A stretch of DNA of 64,000 bases. It comes from Streptomyces sp. 840.1 (GTDB lineage Bacteria > Actinomycetota > Actinomycetes > Streptomycetales > Streptomycetaceae). The stretch spans positions 5,384,001 through 5,448,000 of the forward strand of contig NZ_RJUU01000001.1 of assembly GCF_003751445.1 (NCBI RefSeq), given 5' to 3'. Shown in pieces: positions 60,711 through 64,000 of this stretch. The position numbers and the translations under genes are program-made. Under the pieces are notes generated by a model. The model was not told where the DNA came from. It did not search any database and was given only the letters and a program-made list of their open reading frames with translations. The first letter of the stretch is position 1, and each line of letters begins with the position of its first letter.

Positions 60711-61631
60711 GTGAAGGCCACTGACATCCCTCCCGTGGACGCGGTGAAGGAACCGGCCCCCGCGGTGGCCAAGGCGCCCGCACCCGGCGGCAAGGAGAAG
60801 AGCAGCGAGGGCAAGGTCCTCAACGTCTTCTCGCACGGCGTGCTGGTCATCTGGGCGATCCTGGTGGTCATGCCGCTGCTCTGGGCGATCATGGCCTCGT
60901 TCAAGACGGACGACTCGATCCTGTCGACGCCGTGGGCGCTGCCGGACAAGCTTCACTTCGAGAACTGGTCGCGTGCCTGGGGCCAGGCGCACATGAGCGA
61001 CTACTTCCTGAACACCATTCTGGTGGTCGGCGGTTCGCTCATCGGCACCCTGCTGCTCGGTTCGATGGCGGCGTACGTACTGGCGCGGTTCGACTTCCCG
61101 GGCAACCGCTTCATCTACTACCTGTTCATCGGAGGGATGAGTTTCCCGATCATCCTGGCGCTGGTCCCGCTGTTCTTCGTCATGAACAACATGGGCCTGC
61201 TGAACACGCGGCACGGACTGATCATGGTCTACATCGCGTACTCGCTGCCCTTCACCGTCTTCTTCCTCACCTCGTTCTTCCGCTCGTTGCCGAGCTCGGT
61301 GGCCGAGGCGGCGATGCTCGACGGGGCCTCGCACACCCGGACGTTCTTCCAGGTGATGCTGCCGATGGCGAAGCCCGGCCTGATCAGCGTCGGTATCTTC
61401 AACTTCCTCGGGCAGTGGAACCAGTACCTGCTGCCAACGGTCCTGAACACCGATCCGAAGTACCGGGTGCTCTCCCAGGGCCTGGTCGAACTGGCCAACG
61501 GGCAGGGCTACAAGGGCGACTGGTCAGGTCTCTTCGCCGGTCTGGTGATGGCGATGCTGCCGGTCCTCGCGGCCTACATCATCTTCCAGCGCCAGGTGGT
61601 GGCCGGCCTCACCGCAGGAGCGGTGAAGTAA
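60711..61631 (+). CDS. ngcG: NgcG-like ABC transporter permease
   Basis: 306 residues, a MalG-type permease. The N-terminus is a polar Pro/Ala/Lys-rich tail of about 40 residues; the first helix is GVLVIWAILVVMPLLWAIMA. The EAA motif is AEAAMLDGASHTRTFFQVML near residue 200. The GTG start at 60711 has GAGGTGA nearby. It ends the ngcEFG operon, closed by the terminator at 61658-61695. Confidence 0.9.
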   Translation: MKATDIPPVDAVKEPAPAVAKAPAPGGKEKSSEGKVLNVFSHGVLVIWAILVVMPLLWAIMASFKTDDSILSTPWALPDKLHFENWSRAWGQAHMSDYFLNTILVVGGSLIGTLLLGSMAAYVLARFDFPGNRFIYYLFIGGMSFPIILALVPLFFVMNNMGLLNTRHGLIMVYIAYSLPFTVFFLTSFFRSLPSSVAEAAMLDGASHTRTFFQVMLPMAKPGLISVGIFNFLGQWNQYLLPTVLNTDPKYRVLSQGLVELANGQGYKGDWSGLFAGLVMAMLPVLAAYIIFQRQVVAGLTAGAVK

Positions 61632-61657
61632 CTCCTCGAACGCTCGCACCGAACGAC

Positions 61658-61695
61658 CGAACCGCCCCCCGGCATCCGCGCCGGGGGGCGGTTCG
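61658..61695 (+). terminator. Intrinsic terminator of the ngcEFG operon
   Basis: A perfect 15-base-pair stem (CGAACCGCCCCCCGG with its complement) around an 8-base loop, followed by TCTGTTTA. It is 26 bases after the ngcG stop. Confidence 0.85.
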
Positions 61696-61811
61696 TCTGT
61701 TTACGGGGGAGTTCGCGGGGGTCGTCGTGCGAGGGTCCGGTGCTCATCCGAGGCTTCGACTGCTCAAGGTCTTGACGGGGAGTACCCCAAAACGCTCAGC
61801 TTAGAGTTCAC

Positions 61812-63044
61812 ATGTTGGAGAATATGGCAGGAGTGAGAGAGTCGATGGAGACTCCGGGGTCGCAGACATCTCTGCATCGCGCCAACCTTGAGCGGGTAGT
61901 GCGCGCCGTACGTATGGCGGGTTCGCTCACCCAGGCGGAGATCGCCAGGAGCACGGGCCTCTCCGCGGCCACCGTCTCCAATATCGTTCGCGAACTGAAA
62001 GAGGGCGGCACGGTCGAGGTGACCCCCACCTCGGCGGGCGGCCGCCGCGCGCGCAGCGTCTCGCTCAGTGGTGACGCGGGCATCGTCATCGGCGTCGATT
62101 TCGGGCACACGCACCTTCGGGTGGCGGTCGGCAACCTGGCCCACCAGGTGCTCGCCGAGGAGTCCGAGCCGCTGGACGTGGACGCCTCGTCCGCGGAGGG
62201 CTTCGGACGGGCGGAACAGCTGGTCAACCGGCTGATCGAGACGACCGGGATCAGCCCCGGCAAGGTGATCGGGGTCGGCCTCGGTGTACCCGGCCCGATC
62301 GACGTCGAGTCCGGCACGCTGGGCTCCACGTCGATCCTGCCGGGGTGGACGGGCATCAACCCCAGGGAAGAGCTGGCCGGCCGCCTCGGAGTGCCGGTCT
62401 ACGTGGACAACGACGCCAACCTCGGGGCCCTGGGGGAGCTGGTCTGGGGGAGCGGCCGGGGGGTCACGGACCTCGCGTACATCAAGGTCGCGAGCGGTGT
62501 CGGCGCCGGTCTGGTGATCGACGGGCACATCTACCGGGGCCCCGGCGGCACGGCCGGCGAGATCGGCCACATCACCCTCGACGAATCGGGTCCGGTCTGC
62601 CGCTGCGGCAACCGCGGATGCCTGGAGACGTTCACGGCCGCGCGGTACGTGCTGCCGCTGCTCCAGCCCAGCCACGGCCCCGATCTCACCATGGAGCGGG
62701 TGGTCCAGCTGGCCCGTGAGGGCGATCCGGGATGCCGCCGGGTGATCGGTGACGTCGGGCGGCACATCGGCAGCGGGGTGGCGAACCTCTGCAATCTGCT
62801 CAACCCCAGCCGGGTGGTCCTCGGCGGCTCGCTCGCGGAGGCCGGCGAACTGGTCCTCGGGCCGATCCGCGACTCGGTCTCGCGCTACTCCATCCCCAGC
62901 GCCGCGCGGCAGCTCTCGGTGCTCCCGGGGGCGCTCGGCGGCCGGGCGGAAGTGCTCGGCGCGCTCGCCCTCGTCCTGAGTGAGATGGGTGATTCGACCC
63001 TTTTGGAGAGCACCCTCCCGACGGCGACCCCTGCCTTCACTTAG
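61812..63044 (+). CDS. rok7B7: ROK family transcriptional regulator, Rok7B7-like
   Basis: Up to 410 residues. An N-terminal MarR-like winged helix (VRMAGSLTQAEIARSTGLSA, then ATVSNIVRELKEGG) precedes a ROK sugar-kinase fold: VIGVDFGHTHLRVAVGN, DNDANLGALGELVWG and the zinc motif GEIGHITLDE followed by CRCGNRGCLE. The order ngcEFG-ROK-xylF is that of S. coelicolor Rok7B7 (SCO6008), described as affecting xylose transport, carbon catabolite repression and antibiotic production. Its ligand is not settled. Start uncertain: ATG 61812, ATG 61824 or ATG 61845 all fit. It may control the ngc and xylF genes on both sides. Confidence 0.9.
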   Translation: MLENMAGVRESMETPGSQTSLHRANLERVVRAVRMAGSLTQAEIARSTGLSAATVSNIVRELKEGGTVEVTPTSAGGRRARSVSLSGDAGIVIGVDFGHTHLRVAVGNLAHQVLAEESEPLDVDASSAEGFGRAEQLVNRLIETTGISPGKVIGVGLGVPGPIDVESGTLGSTSILPGWTGINPREELAGRLGVPVYVDNDANLGALGELVWGSGRGVTDLAYIKVASGVGAGLVIDGHIYRGPGGTAGEIGHITLDESGPVCRCGNRGCLETFTAARYVLPLLQPSHGPDLTMERVVQLAREGDPGCRRVIGDVGRHIGSGVANLCNLLNPSRVVLGGSLAEAGELVLGPIRDSVSRYSIPSAARQLSVLPGALGGRAEVLGALALVLSEMGDSTLLESTLPTATPAFT

Positions 63045-63045
63045 A

Positions 63046-63092
63046 TAACGAATGGCACCGTTGTCATCTCGTTAAGGATTTACTCCTTGACG
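63046..63092 (+). promoter_or_regulatory. Inverted repeats and a promoter-like TTGACG ahead of xylF
   Basis: TAACGA (63046-63051) and TCGTTA (63069-63074) form an inverted repeat with a 17-base spacer; AAGGA-TTTAC-TCCTT (63074-63088) follows; TTGACG at 63087-63092 could be a -35 box. The 123-base gap between rok7B7 and xylF is a plausible place for Rok7B7 binding. Confidence 0.4.
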
Positions 63093-63167
63093 CTGGCCTC
63101 GGGGCCGAGTTGACTTCCAGCCACCTCGGCCGCAACGCTGCGGCCTCGTCAGGGAGGCACACCCAGA

Positions 63168-64000
63168 ATGAACGCAATGACGCGACGCATCGTCATAGGC
63201 ACGGCCGCGGTTTCCATGGCCGTCTCCCTCGCAGCCTGCGGCAAGGCGGGCGACGACAAGGACAGCGGTAGCGGTGGTGACAGCAAGACCATCGGCCTGC
63301 TGCTGCCGGAGAACAAGACCACGCGTTACGAGACCTTCGACCGCCCGATGATCGAGGCGAAGATCAAGGCGCTCTGCGCCGACTGCGACGTCAAGTACAA
63401 CAACGCCGGCGGCGACGCGGAGACCCAGAAGAAGCAGTTCGACTCGCTGGTCACCCAGGGCGTCAAGGTCATCATCCTGGACACGGTCGACTACAAGGCC
63501 GTGAAGTCCTGGGTCCAGCAGGCCGACAAGAAGGGCGTGAAGGTCGTCGCGTACGACCGTCTCGCCGAGGGCCCGATCTCCGCGTACATCAGCTACGACA
63601 ACGAGAAGATCGGCCGCCTCCAGGGCGAGGCGCTCGTCAAGGCGCTGGGCCCCAAGGCGAAGAGCAGCAACGTCGTCATGATCAACGGCTCGCCGCTCGA
63701 CCCGAACGCCCCCTTCTTCAAGAAGGGCGCGCACAGCGTCCTGGACACCCAGGTCAAGAAGGTCGTCTACGAGCAGGACATCCCGGACTGGTCGCCGGAC
63801 GAGGCGAACAAGAAGATGGGTGCCGCCCTCGACTCGCTGGGCAAGAACGGCTTCCAGGGCGTCTACTCCGCGAACGACGGCATGGCCGGTGGCATCATCA
63901 CCGCCCTCAAGAAGCAGGGCGTGAAGGTCCCGGTCGGCGGTCAGGACTCCGAGCTCGCCGGTCTGCAGCGCATCCTCGCGGGTGAGCAGTCCTTCTCGAT
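63168..64000 (+). CDS. xylF: XylF-like xylose-binding ABC lipoprotein (5' part, runs off the window)
   Basis: The first 277 codons of a family 2 (RbsB-like) binding protein, open to the window end. A signal peptide (IVIGTAAVSMAVSLAACGKA) has lipobox LAAC, with the anchoring Cys near residue 24. Then come IGLLLPENKTTRYETFDRPM, VIILDTVDYKAVKSWV and SANDGMAGGIITAL, typical of XylF. It should bind xylose for an XylFGH importer whose other genes lie beyond the end. The ATG at 63168 follows AGGGAGGC by about 10 bases; a second ATG at 63177 is in frame. The 3' end is missing because of the window, not decay. Confidence 0.88.
   Translation, partial: MNAMTRRIVIGTAAVSMAVSLAACGKAGDDKDSGSGGDSKTIGLLLPENKTTRYETFDRPMIEAKIKALCADCDVKYNNAGGDAETQKKQFDSLVTQGVKVIILDTVDYKAVKSWVQQADKKGVKVVAYDRLAEGPISAYISYDNEKIGRLQGEALVKALGPKAKSSNVVMINGSPLDPNAPFFKKGAHSVLDTQVKKVVYEQDIPDWSPDEANKKMGAALDSLGKNGFQGVYSANDGMAGGIITALKKQGVKVPVGGQDSELAGLQRILAGEQSFS

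Overview
The window reads as chromosomal DNA of a Streptomyces species. It is very GC rich with third-position G/C bias, uses many GTG and TTG starts, has 4-base stop/start overlaps, contains a conservon (cvnA-D), and has rare TTA leucine codons in two genes. The right half matches, as I recall it, the S. coelicolor order MurA-like protein (SCO5998), aconitase (SCO5999), NgcEFG (SCO6005-6007), Rok7B7 (SCO6008) and XylF (SCO6009). I could run no database search, so family calls rest on motifs and recall.

Layout. 0.1-9.4 kb: an RsbW-like ATP-binding protein, then a catabolic cluster for aerobic CoA-thioester breakdown of an aromatic acid, probably 2-aminobenzoate. It has an enoyl-CoA hydratase, a fused flavin monooxygenase/old-yellow-enzyme protein, an aryl-CoA ligase, an acyl-CoA dehydrogenase, a RidA protein and a PaaX-family regulator. 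A TGAC-N4-GTCA element lies upstream of its rightward operons. 9.4-15 kb: conservon cvnABCD with a flavin monooxygenase downstream. 15-22 kb: a six-gene Mrp Na+/H+ antiporter operon with A and B fused. 22-25 kb: an orphan CdiI-like protein, an EndoH-type endoglycosidase, a membrane protein and a GH25 lysozyme whose second codon is TTA.

25.4-27 kb: an HTH-MurA fusion with a palindrome next to its start codon. 27.2-36 kb: an accessory stretch with a MOSC protein, three VOC proteins, an AraC regulator, a methyltransferase, an MMPL exporter, a TetR regulator and two decayed alpha/beta hydrolase pseudogenes. 36-39 kb: aconitase, whose promoter carries a palindrome of the same design as that of the HTH-MurA gene, plus an iron-box-like element. 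39.3-48.7 kb: an FG-GAP protein and a sugar locus (xylose isomerase, ABC binding protein and two permeases, GH1 beta-glucosidase, divergent GH31 alpha-xylosidase), suited to xyloglucan oligosaccharides or isoprimeverose.

48.7-53.6 kb: small and hypothetical proteins, a TetR regulator, a divergent membrane hydrolase with a TTA codon, and a histidine phosphatase. 53.6-53.85 kb: a promoter with a CebR-type operator that reads into no gene. 53.85-64 kb: a large GH92 alpha-mannosidase, the ngcEFG importer genes, a ROK regulator (Rok7B7-like) and the start of xylF, which runs off the window end.

Neither importer operon has its own ATPase gene, as expected where a shared MsiK-type ATPase serves them. 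Much of the right half is therefore glycan foraging: EndoH and GH92 on N-glycans, NgcEFG on GlcNAc or chitobiose, and the xylA/GH31/GH1 locus with xylF on xylose-containing sugars. I saw no tRNA, rRNA, CRISPR array, transposase or integrase, but this was by eye only.
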